Shown: positions 22,789 through 36,296, counted from the stretch's first letter. The stretch: DNA of 64,000 bases from Augochlora pura (GCF_028453695.1 NC_135780.1:10785172-10849171), one strand, 5' to 3'. Notes: a model not told the origin generated them from the letters alone. Translations and numbers: made by a program.

Positions 22789-25700
22789 AGACGACTCTCG
22801 CGGAACGGTTCGCGACAGTCCGGCCGAAGCATCGCCGCGCGGACGTTACGAATCGGACGCCTAACCGCGACAGTTTTGAACGGTTTATTTTCGGCCGCGT
22901 TTCCGAAGCCCCGGCTCGCATGATCGTCGCCGTTCGCGGCCCGCCGAATCCGCAACGGTTGCCGGAAGCCGGCCAGCGGCCGACGCTCGGCTATAAATCG
23001 TAACAAATCCTGTCGAGGGGGACTCGGTCTCTTCCGGTCACGTGAGAACGCCGCTTCGGCCAGCCACCCGACGCCGGTGCAAACGCGGCTGCACCGACCT
23101 GCGACAACGGGAAGCGTAACCGTTGACGCGACCGAAAGTTAATTACGTTAATTGATGCTAAACGTTGACGTTCGCCGGGCGGATCCCGGGCCCGAAATCG
23201 GGCACGTTGAAAGAGCGACGACGACGGAATTGATCGCGTCACGCGATGCCGCGATTAATCCCGTCGACGTCGCCTGGGTATACATACACAACAAAATACA
23301 CACACACACAATAAAACAGACACACGCGTATATATATATATAAATATAAAACACACGACTCTGTACATTACAGTTGAAAAACGAAACGGCGCGAGCGAGC
23401 GCTCGATATTCTCAAATGACCCGTGCAATTGAAAACGAGAATGTTTACGTTCCGCGCGGAGAATGAATACGCTAACTGCCTCTCTACGATTTTTCACGAT
23501 CCGTTGCTCTGTACGATAGGTTGATTCGTTAATCGGTAAGTCGCGACGCGAAATGTTTCGTCCCTCGACGAGGAACCGAGCCTGCGCGTTGAGTTTCGCG
23601 CGACGAGAGGGCGCCTGCGCGATTTCATTCCCCCCCTCTTACTAGGTGCCACGGTCGAGCGGCTGCCAGGGAGGGGGAACGCGAACGCGAGGAGGGTGCC
23701 TTCTTCTCGGGCGAGAACTATAGCGCGACGTGTTTCTTGGTTTTACATCGTTGCGAACGAACTCGATTGGCCGAACCACGAACTCTCGGAGGATGACTTT
23801 GGAAACGCGAGTTCGGACAGCACCATTGTCCTCCGAACGCCTAATTGCACGGAACGTTTGAGCATGCGAAACGTTCTATCGCTTCGAGCCCGAAAAATAT
23901 ACGGAAACCGTGCGTAACAACAGAGCGACATAGAACACACCACATACATACATACATAAATACATACATACATACACGTATACACACGGATACACGTATA
24001 TTATATATACACACGTATATAGGAATATATATAAATATATTGATAATATATTATGATATTCCATGACACACCGTTTCGTAATATATTATTAATTTCGAGC
24101 GTGAAAGATGAAAAAAGAAGGAGGAAGATGATAAAAAAGGGCGCGTCGCGTTGTCCACGACGAACCCGACGTGCACAATTCGTTCTTTCCGACGTGATCG
24201 AATCCCGAAGATGTTCAGCCCTGCGAGAAACACTCTATATATATATATAACCGACGACTTAGCGAAAGAGATAAAACAGCTATACAATAACGAACAACAA
24301 CAACAACAACAACAATAACAACAATAAGAAACGAGAACCAGAAATGAAACCGATACTCCCAAAGAAATCCCCATCCCGAGAGCAGATAACGAAGGAACAG
24401 AATAGAAAAAAAAAAAGAAACAAAGATACCTAGAAACAAAAGCACCGCAGGACCGATACGCGAAAACCACGAGATCGAGATTTCCGGGGGCGGAGAGGGG
24501 CCGGGAGAGAGAAATCGACGGTCGATCGTCGATCTTGTCGGGTTGGAAACTATGAAACGGGCGCCGCGGCTGTGCGCGGAGTATACGAGAACGCCCGTTT
24601 CATGGTTTCCAACTCGCCGGAGCGTGAAACGAGGAAACACGTGGGCGGGAGGGGAGGGGCAGGTGCCGTACCGCCCTCGGAAATGCTCGAGCGTTCGTTT
24701 CCACGAGAAACGTTGGGACCCGGTTCGTCTTGTCCGTCATTGTTTCATTCTTTTCGAAAGCGTTGTTTCGCGGGCCACTCCGAAACGCGAAACGGGACCA
24801 AAAAGAAAAAAAAAGAAAAAGAAATAAGACACACAAGCGTGTCGCAATGTCCACACTACCCCGCCTCTTTCTTCTGTCCCCTCCTACATCTGGCCGACAA
24901 CCCCCGAACGTCTATTTCTCCTCCCCCCTTTCATCCAACCACCCCCACCCCCCTCTAAACGCTCCCCAACGGTTCACTAACGGCAAGGAAAACGAAAAAA
25001 AAAAAGAAATTCCATGTCCATTCCTGTTTTCCAGGAGCCTCTTTCTACATCTCTCTATTTCTGTGTGTCTCTTGTCCTTATATATATACACATATTATAT
25101 ATAATATATATATAATATATCTTTCTCTTTCTCCAATTTCTCTCTATCTATCTATCTCTCTTTCTCTCTCTCTCTCTCTCTTTCTCTTTCTCTCTTTCTC
25201 TGACTTTCTCTGTCGCGGCTCAACATACTGGACACAACTCCACACGATATTTTTATATAGATTTCTTAAAAGTGCATTATAGTGCCAGGAAGACCACGCC
25301 AAGTTTAACAAAGAGAAAAAAAAAAAACGAATAAAACGAGAAAAAGAAAAAACAGTCTGAAATATCGGGGAAGCGTTAGACGATTAGAGAACCGATTCTA
25401 TAAGTATTAATAATGTATAAATAAAGAGAGAGAGCCGTAGATGAAAGAATCGTCATCGGGCACGGACGTCGTCGTCGTCGTCGTCGACGGAACGGCGCGC
25501 GATCGTGCGGAGGTCGCGTCCGACGATGCGCACTACGTAGAGATCAGCCTCGGGAAATGGATCGTGGTGGCGGAAAGACGGCGAACGAGGCTCCCCGCTC
25601 TGCGTTCTCGAGATCCCCCCATCGATCATTTCGTCGACGTTCAATCGTCGAATGCTATTTAAACGCTATGAACTCGAGTAACGAAACGTTTTTAGAACGA

Positions 25701-26454
25701 TCGGTAGCGTCGATTAATTGCAAACCCATGAAGCTGATATAACGAATCTAGTTTTGTATTTTAAACGAGAAATAGTCGGCGTATTATCACAATAATGCGC
25801 GTCTTCGATAAATTATTCAATTTCGTACGAACAAAAAGATTAAAAGAAATATAAATGAAATTCTCTTAGGATCAAATATTAGACGTTTTGTATAATAAAA
25901 GTTCGTCTAGTCGATCGATGCAGACGATTTTCATTTCGCGCGAAAAGAGAGATCTCGTTGAAACGGTAAAAGTTGCTTTTCTGAACGTCTACAAAGTTAT
26001 TTGAAAATCGTCGTTGACCTCGCAGAGGCTCTCGAGGTATTTCCCGCTGCGAGAAGAACGTGCTGGGGAGCCTCCGGGTCTCCCGACACCACTCTTAATT
26101 CGATCAGGTGTCTAATGACGTCGATGGGTGACGTTGCCTGTTCCAATCAAGGAGCGAAAAGGCAACCTGACCCTATCGAGGTCTGGGCACCGTCGAATTC
26201 GAGCACGACGCTCTGCCAAGCGGTCGGATGGACAGCGAGGATCGGCAAATATCGTCGGCAAGGGACGGCTCCCGACGGCGTTCGTTTGCCGTAACCGCGA
26301 TCCCGTCGAACGGGAGCGATCGTTAGCATGACCAACACGGACGCCAATTATTAATCGGCTGTAGTTCGCGAGGGAGGTCGGTGCGCGCGCCATTTATTAA
26401 GGTGATATACGGTGGCCGGGTGGATCGGTGATTTCGAGCCAACGACGGTCCGTC

Positions 26455-26545
26455 CGATGATCTATCGACGATCTATTAATGATCTATCGACGATCTATTA
26501 ATGATCTATCGATGATCTATCGATGATCTATCGGCGATCTATCGG
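26455..26545. repeat. 12-bp minisatellite
   Basis: About seven tandem copies of GATCTATCGATG with variants (ATTAAT, GACG, GGCG). Confidence 0.8.
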
Positions 26546-29313
26546 CGGACCAGGTCGGCGCCGTTTTCGCTTCGAACCGCGCGGCTCGTTCGGTCTCCGC
26601 TGTGTAGTCGTCGAACAGCTATAGTCCGCGCGCGAGAAGAAGACACCTTTGCGTCTACGTTTCCCCCTCTACCAGCTCTCCCCACCGCCGCGCTATTAGC
26701 CGAAGACGGTGACGCAGATCGGCACCCGGTTTCGACCAATAGCTACGGCAGCGAAGCAACTGGCAAGCGGAGAAATATAAACGCAAACGTGTCTTCTTCT
26801 CGCGTGAGAACGATAGTTAATCGGCAGAAGGGATTGCGTACACGACACAGTATTCTTAGACGAGCCTCGAACTCGCGGGAAAAAGCTTCGGTAGCGATTC
26901 GTTGAATAACCGATAGGAGACTGTCGATCGCGACCAAAATAGTCGCGGAGACTGCTAAGAGACTGTTCTGATAAGGGCAGGGGTCGCGAGATGGAATTCT
27001 TAGCCAGGATTGTCGACCTTGATCTAATTATCGGAAGCTCCGGCGGTTCGAACCATTTTAGAATGACGATTCGCTGAGAATCGAACAGGTTTCATTGAAA
27101 TTGTTCCACTAGAAACGGAGGACTCTTCTGGTCAAATATATGGTAGCAGTTTTAATCAGAGCTCGACGCAAAGTAACCTGAAGAATGATTAACAACTATG
27201 ACTAATATGGAATCACGTTCATGATTTGGAATATTGTTTGCAAGTTATCAAATATTCGTAACTAATAAGTAACTTTAGTTACTTAGTAATGATTATTTAG
27301 TAATGATTACTTTTTTAGATTAACTGACAAATTTGATATCATAGTAGTTAATAATGATTCTGAGTAGTTTAAAGAGAATCTGGATATATTTCATGATCTA
27401 TTAGGAGACACGCTTGATCCCCGGATCCAATAGAAAATTACAACAAAAGATAAATTAATTATACATCCACGATTAGAGACTACCGAATATAATCATGATT
27501 TATTCCGCTGACAATTATTATAATTAGTTTCCTTAATCAGAAAACAATCGATGATCGACTGATTTCAACGACTGTACCATATTAGAAACAATTCCAAGCA
27601 TTGATCGATGATCGAGGACTCTAGGAACTGTTTCGATCCAAAGTGCTCGCTGTCAAAGATCCGACGCGTTTTCAAAATGGCTCGAAACGTCGGAGGATCT
27701 TGAACTAGACAATTGTCGGCGAAACTTTCGTTATTCGGCTTGCGCGGGGAGCTTCGCGAGAACCCAAGGCGACCATAAGGGTGGGCAGAACGGCCGAGAA
27801 CCGGGCATCCAGCGAGAAACCGACGAGATTAGGGACACAGGAACGGAGAAAGTCGCTTTTCGCCGCACACTTGAACAATAGGTATACCATTTAGACGAGC
27901 AGAAACGATAGCACGGATAATTATAATAAGGAGGATCGTGGTGTGCCCACGCGGAGGACCTTAATCGGCGATCTATACATTGCCCCGTGAAGATAATTGC
28001 TTCGTCGACAATTCTCCTCCATGTATTCATAGCTCGGCTGCGGATCTTCCGCGCGCGCGCTCGTAGCGGAACGTCGACGGCCGACGTGGAATAGCAACGA
28101 CGCGGCGAAAAGTTTTCGCCGTCTATCCGACTAGCGCAGTTCCATCGATTACGTTCTCGATTCACTAATTAAGAAGCAACTTAGCTACCCAGCTTCAGCG
28201 ATCGATGTAGCCGATGTTTTATTTCGCGCGAAGATCCGCAGTCCGTTCGTTACGGACGAAACTGTATCACGTGCCGGCATACGGAACGGGGAAGCATCGT
28301 TCGTCGGAACTGTCTTCGCTCGGTTCGCGACAAAACGGCGAAACAGCTCTACGGAATAAAAACGATCGAAAATGGAACCTGGAACCGCTTCTGGTTCAAA
28401 CAAAGCAGATCCCAAGGAACTCGAAACGATTATTAAACATTTATCGACCGCGGTTTGTTCGTTGACATAATATGGCATAACCATGATGTATGACATAACC
28501 TCCTGCGGAGAAAAAAGGAGCCGTTTCGCCGACCTGTCCGAGGCAACGCGAAGACTTCCGGTCAGCGACGAACCCCCCGTCGACTATGCCGAGGTTTATT
28601 TGTATGTTTATACCTGTACATATGTGTATACTATATCATGTAATATACACGACATTATAGCGTATAGCGTAATGTATATATATCGAAGAAATGAAAAAAA
28701 TCGCGTGTTATGGCCTTTGTTTCGAGCACGGTTTACACGATGAGAGCAGCGATAAAAGGGGAGAGGGGCGTCTTGTCGGGGTGGGGGGAGGTGGGTCCCG
28801 GCCGACGTCTTCCGGCGCCATGTTCTCACATTCGTCGGATGTTTAATCGACCCTTTAAACACGTTGTACTTTGTATGTGTACATATGAATTTTCTACGTC
28901 CGACGGCTCTGAAAATGCTGGAGCCCGGACGGAGCGTGGCCGTGACCCCCCTCCCCTCGGCTCGGAGACGAGGGTGTTCAACCCTGTTGTGTTCACCCGT
29001 TGGTTAACATTTAAGCGGACTCGTTTCACGGACCCGTGGCAAAACGTGGCGGAGCCCGCGCTCGTCGCCGACGACGCTCGATTGTTTTCGTTCCACGCCG
29101 CGACCCTTAACCTAAAAGAGAGAGACGATTCGATTCGCGGCGAATTCATTCGCGACAGAGGCTGCTACGGACCCCTTGCGATTTTAAACGATCCATCGTT
29201 TATTTCCGGACAAAACGTAATTCGAAGGAACGCGCATTTCCGTCTCGGAAGTGACAAAGGGGTGCCGGTGCAACGGGTCGATTTTAACCCTCGCGTGGCG
29301 GTCGAATTCGATA

Positions 29314-29704
29314 TTAACACTTTACCGACCGGCCGTCGATTAATCGACGTTTTGTTCTCAGCGCATACCGACCGGCCGTCGATTAATCGACTTTTGCTCC
29401 ACAGCGCTTACCGACCGGTTGTCGATTAATCGACTCTCGATCTTTCTGTTAGATTTGGTTAGGTTAGACTGACAAGTAGCAAGCAGCAAGCATTTTTTTT
29501 TTATTAAAGTAAAAGATTTTATTAAATTTGGTTACCCTACGATAACACGAAGCGTAAAATTTTACCAGAGCTTAAGAAAAGCGCGTATATTCCCGCGCGT
29601 CAATCTAGGCCGAAACCGAGCCGGTGTCTCGGACGATCTGCGGCTGAATGGGCGGTGAAAAGGGCACGGTATGTTCGAACCGCCACCGGTCGGTAAAGTG
29701 TTAA
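29314..29704. mobile_element. TTAA-type MITE, family G
   Basis: TTAA (29314-29317, 29701-29704) flank 383 bp with inverted termini CACTTTACCGACCGG (15 bp). The left part holds three copies of a roughly 41-bp unit built on ACCGACCGGCCGTCGATTAA (29323-29432), so the terminal motif itself was amplified inside the element. Confidence 0.8.
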
Positions 29705-32700
29705 TTACTTCGGCGATCGAATAACGCAAACTTGCATCAGGAGCCAGCAAGAAACGTCTCGGTAAATATTCTTTGCGGAAAATATTATCGCGGAATTGTT
29801 GTGAACATCGTCGACGGTCGAGAACGTCGCGCCGTTCGAGGGTTAAGGGGTAAAAGTTTATTTAGAAACGGGAGGGTTCCTTCTTTCTTCAATCTCGGGC
29901 TCGCGGTTGCGTTTTTCTTTTTTTTCCAAAAACGGGGGCTCGACTTCTATTCGCCTGTGACGTTCGGCCGCGGAACACCGCGCCCGTCTCGCGATTTTTC
30001 CTGAAAACTGAACCGCCGAACAGAGAGAACGAGCTCGGCAGCAGCGGCGCGCGAATCGCGCGGTTATAATGAACGTTTCGCGGATGAGGAAGCGCGACGA
30101 AAACGGCGCGGGAAAGAGGGCGAGAAGGGCTCGCCGAGGGTTCGGCAAAAGGGTGGAGGTGACAAGAAAGAGGGTAAACGGCGCACGGAGCGCCGCTCGA
30201 AAATCGAAAACGATCCGATCGTCTACGAACCGGTTAATCGACGGTGATTCGTACGGAACGAAGAAAAGAGGAGAGCAAAACGGAGCAAAACAGCCGGGGG
30301 GGTAGGGGGTGAATGGATGAACAAGGACGAAGAGAGATTAGTAAACCGTCGGATGGATGAAAAACTATAAGAAAATAAATGGAGAACAAAGTTGAATAAC
30401 GCACGCCCCCGCGGCGATTTATACGAGTATTACCACGTTATCTACCACGTATAATCATTTACTATTGTTGTTATTATTACCAGTTATATTATGATTATTA
30501 CGGTGAATTATTATTATTACTAAATAAACGGTAGCGTTCGAAACGGTTTTAAAAAACAAAAAAGGCTCTCAGACACACTTTATTAAGGTCTTTACCAAGA
30601 AATATTACCTAGCGGGCTGTCGCCGTCTAACTGTTACGTAAACTGACCAACAAATTACTAAAGTAATGTAAACTCCCTATTTAATCCATAGGGCGATTCT
30701 AGCGACCACGAGTTTTACGGGGAAGTAGTCTTTTTTAAACGAGCTCTATGTCTCTTCCCCTCTATCTTTCTCTCCTCCTATCTCTCTCTCTCTCTATATC
30801 TCTCTATCTATCCATCTATCTATCTATCTCTGTCTCTCTTTCTCCAATTATTTGACACTGAACTGGGACGCGAAAAGTGCAGCGAAACGTCTCCCTTTAA
30901 AACAGTCCGCCAACACGGTTTCTCGCTCGCAAAATTCCGCCCCGCGAAAAAATTTCAAAAACCTCGAATCCGCGATCCCTCGAATGAATTTACCCGCGAC
31001 CAAAATAAATTCGAGACAGCCGCCGATTGGCCGGTTGGTGTCCCGCGTTGGATTCTTCCGAAATTCTCGCACGGTTGTCGATTAAATACGCCGTCCCCAG
31101 GTAACGACACCTCTTCCTCCAAAGCCTCGAGAGAATCCGTCGGGAAAAACATCGTCGCCGGCGACAGTTGCAAATTCGAAACAGCCACGCGCGAAGCGAC
31201 ACTCTCCCTCCCTCTCTCTCTCACACACTAGCTGCATTACTCGGATGCAATTTCTGACGTAAATGAAAGCCCGGATTTCAGCCGAGGCGCATTCATTTCG
31301 CGGAACGGGTCGCTCGCGTGTTTGCAAATTGAAATTATAAGACGAGCCGCGAGAGCCCGTCCTCCCGAAATTTCCGCGTTCCAAATTCTTTCGTATAGAG
31401 TATCGAGTATGCGGCCGGGGATCCGATCTCGGCGCCGACGAAATTCGCGCGCAGACCGCGGATAATCGGGACTGCGTGATAAATAGTTATTCGGACGTAA
31501 GGAGCGCTCGAAGGATTTCCCTCGGCGGTTCGGCGCGAGAAATAGACTCGAGGAAACGTTCAATAATGCAGGCCGGTCCCGACGGCCGATACGGCGTGAT
31601 CTTTTTAAATTTCAAGAAAACGTTACCAACGAGCGCCGCTTCGGAACGCATCGATCGGGTGAGAAATATCCGGCGGCCGGCTAAATTCGGCAGAGCTTGG
31701 CGCTCGTCGCTGAGAACCGGCGCCGATCGCGAATTGATGCTGATAACGAAATAATCGAGCCATCCCCCCTCCCCCATTTTCGGACCGTTTTTCCCCCGGC
31801 ATTATTTATGCCTCGCTGCCGTTCTATCGCGGTACACTTCAATCGGTCTCGCAGGCTGTCTTAATTAGCTATTAATCGTCCCGTGACTTCGCGCGGTGAC
31901 TGATCAAGATTGATGGCGATCTCGGACCCCCGGGGACGAGGCTGGACTTTTTGCGTGCCCTTCCAGTGCGTTAAACCCACCTGAAGAGGTCTAGATTACG
32001 ATGATTAAGCCCACAGGGTGACGCGTTAGTTCTTTTACACTATCGGGCGACGGCTGACACACACACACGAAGCATGTGATGCTTGCTCAATAGAAATCGT
32101 AAACGTTGGGTCGTTCGTTTCCCAAAAGAAAAAAAAAATGAAAAAGAAAAAGAAAAAACAAAACACTCGGTGTGTTCGTCGAAGTTTAAAACGATTTGCG
32201 ATTCTTCCCGTTTCTTGTTCGATCGTCGTCGTCGTCGTCACGTAGAGACTAAGATAACCAGCGATAAGAAGCGCGGAAAACCATGTTCTTTTCTTTGTAT
32301 AATACGTTCGAAGGTGACCCGACACACACACACGCATACATACGTACACGCGCATCAAACACAGACGAACATCAAACACAGACGAACATCAAACGTACAC
32401 GAACATCAAACATAAACACACAGAGAGTGACACGTTTCTACGCGACACGTAACCGCGCGAATAATCCGCGAATCGTATCGCGGTGCGCGAACCTGTTTGT
32501 AGCGTTGCATGCGAACGATATTAGCTAGATAAGGGAACGGGATTTTGTGAGCAACCTGTTTGTTATACGTTCACGCGAACAGCCGCTTTCGTTCGAGTGC
32601 GTTCACATATATATATGTATATATATATTTGAGAGGCGAGAGCGTTTAATTAAGATTGATTTCGTTGACTGTACACACCGGTCGGCCCGTTTTTCAAGCG

Positions 32701-34586
32701 ACACACGGCCGAGTCTCGCGGCAGGTTTGCTGCTGGAAAATGAACGATTCACTCTCAGAATGTACACGGAGGTGAATGGAAACGTGATCGATCGAACGGG
32801 GGATGTGGGTGCCCCACGGCGCCCCACGGGCGTGCGGCGGCATGCGATCGTGCAGAATCATTTCGTGTAAAATTGCGTCGGTGAACCAGCGGCAGCGCGC
32901 GCTGAACTCTCCGCCATTATTGTTCGCGTTCCGCGGAGGAATCGAGCGAACGCCAGTCGTTTCGAATCGCTCCCGCGGAAACTGGACGCGAACGTTTCGT
33001 TCTACGATCGTTCTTGATCGTTCTCGATCGCTCTGGATCGTTCGGTGAACGATCATTTCGCGTTCCGATAGCTTTTGCGTTCTTTCCGAGAAACAAAAAG
33101 ACAAATTTAACACCGATTCCCGCGAGTTCATGTAAAAATAATACGAAGCTGCGTTCAATTCCCGTTCCGTTCAAGATTGAAGCGGTAGAAAAAGAAATTG
33201 ATAGGGGGAGAGAAGAAGCGACCGTTGATCTATCGATCACCGACGCAATTATCGCGGACGACGGCGGTCCTTCCGTAATCACGGCGCCCGTCAAGCAAGA
33301 CTAAAAAACGAGGGGGGGAAGATTTATAACGCGATCCCCCAAAATACCCGTGCCAATGCACAACCCAGGAAAGTTCGCGATGTGATTGCGAATCGAATGG
33401 GAAACGATCCGGCCCGTGCGAGACGGAGGGACGCGCCCCGGTCGTCCGGCGACGATCCGATGGAAAAGAGGAGAAACAATTCCCACGCAACGAATCTTGA
33501 AAGTAGTCAATATCTAATCAATTCCAAAGATACCGTAGCGGTAGACGATTTAAGGAGAAAACTAAAATACTGAAGAAGAAGAAGACGATGATGATGATGA
33601 TGATGATGCGGTGGTGACGGAGGATATGGCAAACCAGTTGTACACGCGAGTGACGAGTATGGCAATAAGAACGTCGAAACACGAGCATGGAAAAGAAAGC
33701 CTCTTGCGAAAACGAACGATGTTCGAGAATGATAAAAATCTTCCATTTGGATTGAATATCATTGTGGAGCATACACTGTAAACAAAAAAAAAAAAATAAA
33801 TAAATAAAACGAGTTGTTATTCTGAAACATACGCGTGGTGCGGTTAAAACGATGCGAAATGTATATATATATACGTATTATTATATAATTAAATATAGCG
33901 AATGAGAAAAGAAACCAAAAAAAAAAAATGTAGCACATATTTTTAAAGTGAAATGAAAAACCAACCCGTGTTGAGACGAGTAAAAAGTACAGATTAAAAT
34001 ACGTCGGGCGAATACGCGCGCGCGCGGTGCTGATATCACGGCACTAATCAGTTTCAATGAAAGAAAAAAGAAGAACGCGAAAGAAAGAAGGGAAGAATGA
34101 ATTTCAATCCTGTTAATCATAGGCGAACTAAATAATATCAAGCGAGCACCAGTCGATAAAACTATTCGTAGCGTGTTATCTCCGTGAAACGCTGCTAAGA
34201 ATCGATCTTCGATCTACGAAGGGTTAGGGGTATATAAAAATTACAATGTTTATGAACCAATGCATTTTCATGCCGAGAACAAATAAAATTTGCAAGTCGA
34301 CTACTAATGAGTTTTTCCTATCCTTTCGCCCTCAAATCGCTTTTTCCAGAGGACAGCTGCGCTAAGATTCACTATATTGTTCGCTATATTCACTAAATCT
34401 GATTAAACTTATTCAAACATAATTGAAGTTATCTCTACTTAACAACAGTAAGTTGTACTAGAATTTAACGGAGCAGAACTTCTTAAAAAATTATTCAAAC
34501 TAGAATGAACTTCCTCGAACACACGTAGCTAATCTAGGAAACATGATACTACAAAGGTAAGTGATTTACACATGTTAGGCCAATCA

Positions 34587-35023
34587 TCCTGGAGGTAATG
34601 TTAGTGTTCTTCACATTGGCAAATTCTTGCCTACGAAACTTGATGTATCCAATATATGCCGTTGCAAAGTAGATGCTTTCAGCTTTAATTTAAGCTATAT
34701 TGCATTGCAAAAGATTAACGGGAACATAATTTTTCATGATATAGAAATCTAACTTACCAATGGCGCCACTCATCTCATCCTGGGGGTAACGTTAGTGTTC
34801 TTCATATTGGCAAATTCTTCCTTACGAAGCTTGATGAATCTAATATATGCCGTTGCAAAGTAGATGCTTTCAGCTTTAATTTAAGCTATATTGCATTGCA
34901 AAAGATTCACAGGAACATAATTCTTCTTGATGTCGCAATCTAACTTATCGGTGGCGCCACTCATCCTGTGGGTAATGTTAGTGTTCTTCATATCGGCAAA
35001 TCCTTCCTTACGAAGCTTGGTGT
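34587..35023. repeat. 190-bp tandem repeat, about 2.3 copies
   Basis: GTTAGTGTTCTTCA recurs at 34600, 34791 and 34978, giving periods of 191 and 187 bp. Units share GCCGTTGCAAAGTAGATGCT, TTTAATTTAAGCTATATTGC and TGGCGCCACTCAT. On the minus strand the last copy has a short open frame (KLRKEGFADMKNTNITHRM), broken in the other copies. It lies just 3' of the membrane-protein gene on the minus strand. Confidence 0.85.
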
Positions 35024-35180
35024 TGGTACTACACTTTAATTCGAACATTCATTAATATGTATAATAATAGAAGACGATCTTCAGTTATCGATACAATAAA
35101 ATTTAATTTTCTCTCCGAGATATTACATTGTATTATTTAAATAGTGGATATCTGAAGACTGCAGACTCTCCTTGCTTTCA

Positions 35181-36038
35181 TTAGTCTGTTCGGACATATT
35201 CTCCGATGACGAAGCAGCTGGTTCTGATCTGCAATTCAAATAGGAAAATAAAACTTTGTTCCTAAATAATCTGCAAATCTAAATAACAAGTCACCCATAA
35301 TTCATTATTTTTTACATTTTTAACGATGTTGTTTCATTGTTGATCTTCCTTTTCTCAGTTTCCAACAATTTCTGTTTTGCTAAGTTTTCTTTTAAAGTTT
35401 CTCTCAGAATTAAATTGTATATTTGGGTGGTATTTAATCGGGTGGATGGATTTGTGCTCTTCTCGATAGTATTCTTCAATGATTGGAATAAGTTTTCTTT
35501 TCTTGCTCGTGTTTCTACAATAGAGAATAATTATTTCTTTTAAAAATTACGTTTTCAAGGAGAAAAAAAAATCGTCGATGAAAGAAAGTTAATATTTGTT
35601 TTACCAGACGATCCGAAGTCTTTTTCTCTGGCTTCCGGAAGTACATCCTCAAAGGAATACCGTGGAGTTAGTAAAATATCCGATGATCCTTCTTTATTAT
35701 CGTACGACCTTTGCAATGGCGCCGTTGGTAGTCTCTCAGCATTATTTGCTACCTCCTCTATTATATCAAAAGATCTCTCGGGTGTACAAAGATGTTCAAT
35801 ACTTTCGTTGAATGTTAATGTTTCGATGCGAGGTCCGCCAGTCAGTCTATTGCGTGTGGTCGGAGGACGTCGAACTTTCCAACTTAACCAGTTAGCCCTG
35901 AGATAGAGAGTAAAATCTTAAATTTAATATTTAAAAAGAATCATTTGAAAGAAAAGAATTCACTTACAAGCATCTAGTGTGCACTAGTCCAAAAATAATA
36001 AGTGGCGTAAATATGAAAGCCACAATATAAATAAACAT
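35181..36038 (-). CDS. Unrecognised single-span membrane protein with C-terminal coiled coil
   Basis: Exons (minus): 36038-35968, 35897-35605, 35514-35316, then 35229 downward. Phases 2, 1, 2 join at AG/GT borders. The start ATG follows an in-frame stop upstream. The protein begins with one hydrophobic segment (MFIYIVAFIFTPLIIFGLV, residues 1-19), a likely signal anchor, then a basic WLSWKVRRPPTTRNR segment, an acidic middle and a charged, helical C-terminus (LRETLKENLAKQKLLETEKR). With the exon-4 acceptor at 35230 the frame stops at 35181, giving 203 residues. If exon 3 is terminal the stop is at 35312 (188 residues). A longer 34-codon open frame in exon 4 (to 35123) is one base out of phase. 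I do not recognise the family. It lies head to tail with FAF2, 240 bp from FAF2's poly(A) signals. Confidence 0.6.
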
Positions 36039-36296
36039 TTTTAAATGTTCAAAATAATATGATCGTTCAATGAACCATTTTGTCAATTGACTGATATTTG
36101 GTGACAAATGATGATTAATCTGACCACCTATGTTTTTCTCGCATGATGATTACGAGTAAAACAAGATAGCGATGTAATCTGAAAAATCTGATGCTTTCAT
36201 AGCCTTTTTCCTCTGTTGCAGTTTAACCACAAACTAGAACGTATGCTTGCATCTGATGCCTAACATTCACAATATGTGCATACAAACAATACTTTT

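Larger units (their letters stand above)
18632..35122. other. SK 3' UTR start and 16-kb tract without a recognised gene
   Basis: After the SK stop codon there is no convincing coding exon for 16 kb. The tract is mixed CpG-rich and AT-rich, with many microsatellites: CT at 18756-18800 and 25139-25205, CA/TA at 23290-23350, ACAT at 23940-23985, CAA at 24292-24315, CT/ATCT at 30776-30845, GAT at 33587-33609. Canonical AATAAA motifs occur at several places, for example 25420-25425 and 30374-30379. Insect neuronal channel mRNAs often carry very long 3' UTRs, so much of the proximal part could be SK UTR. The end cannot be set from sequence alone. Confidence 0.6.

Noticed and set aside
28710..29429. 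239-codon open frame on the plus strand
   Set aside because: It runs into the TTAA-type MITE at 29314, has no recognisable domain and reflects a CpG-rich, stop-poor stretch.
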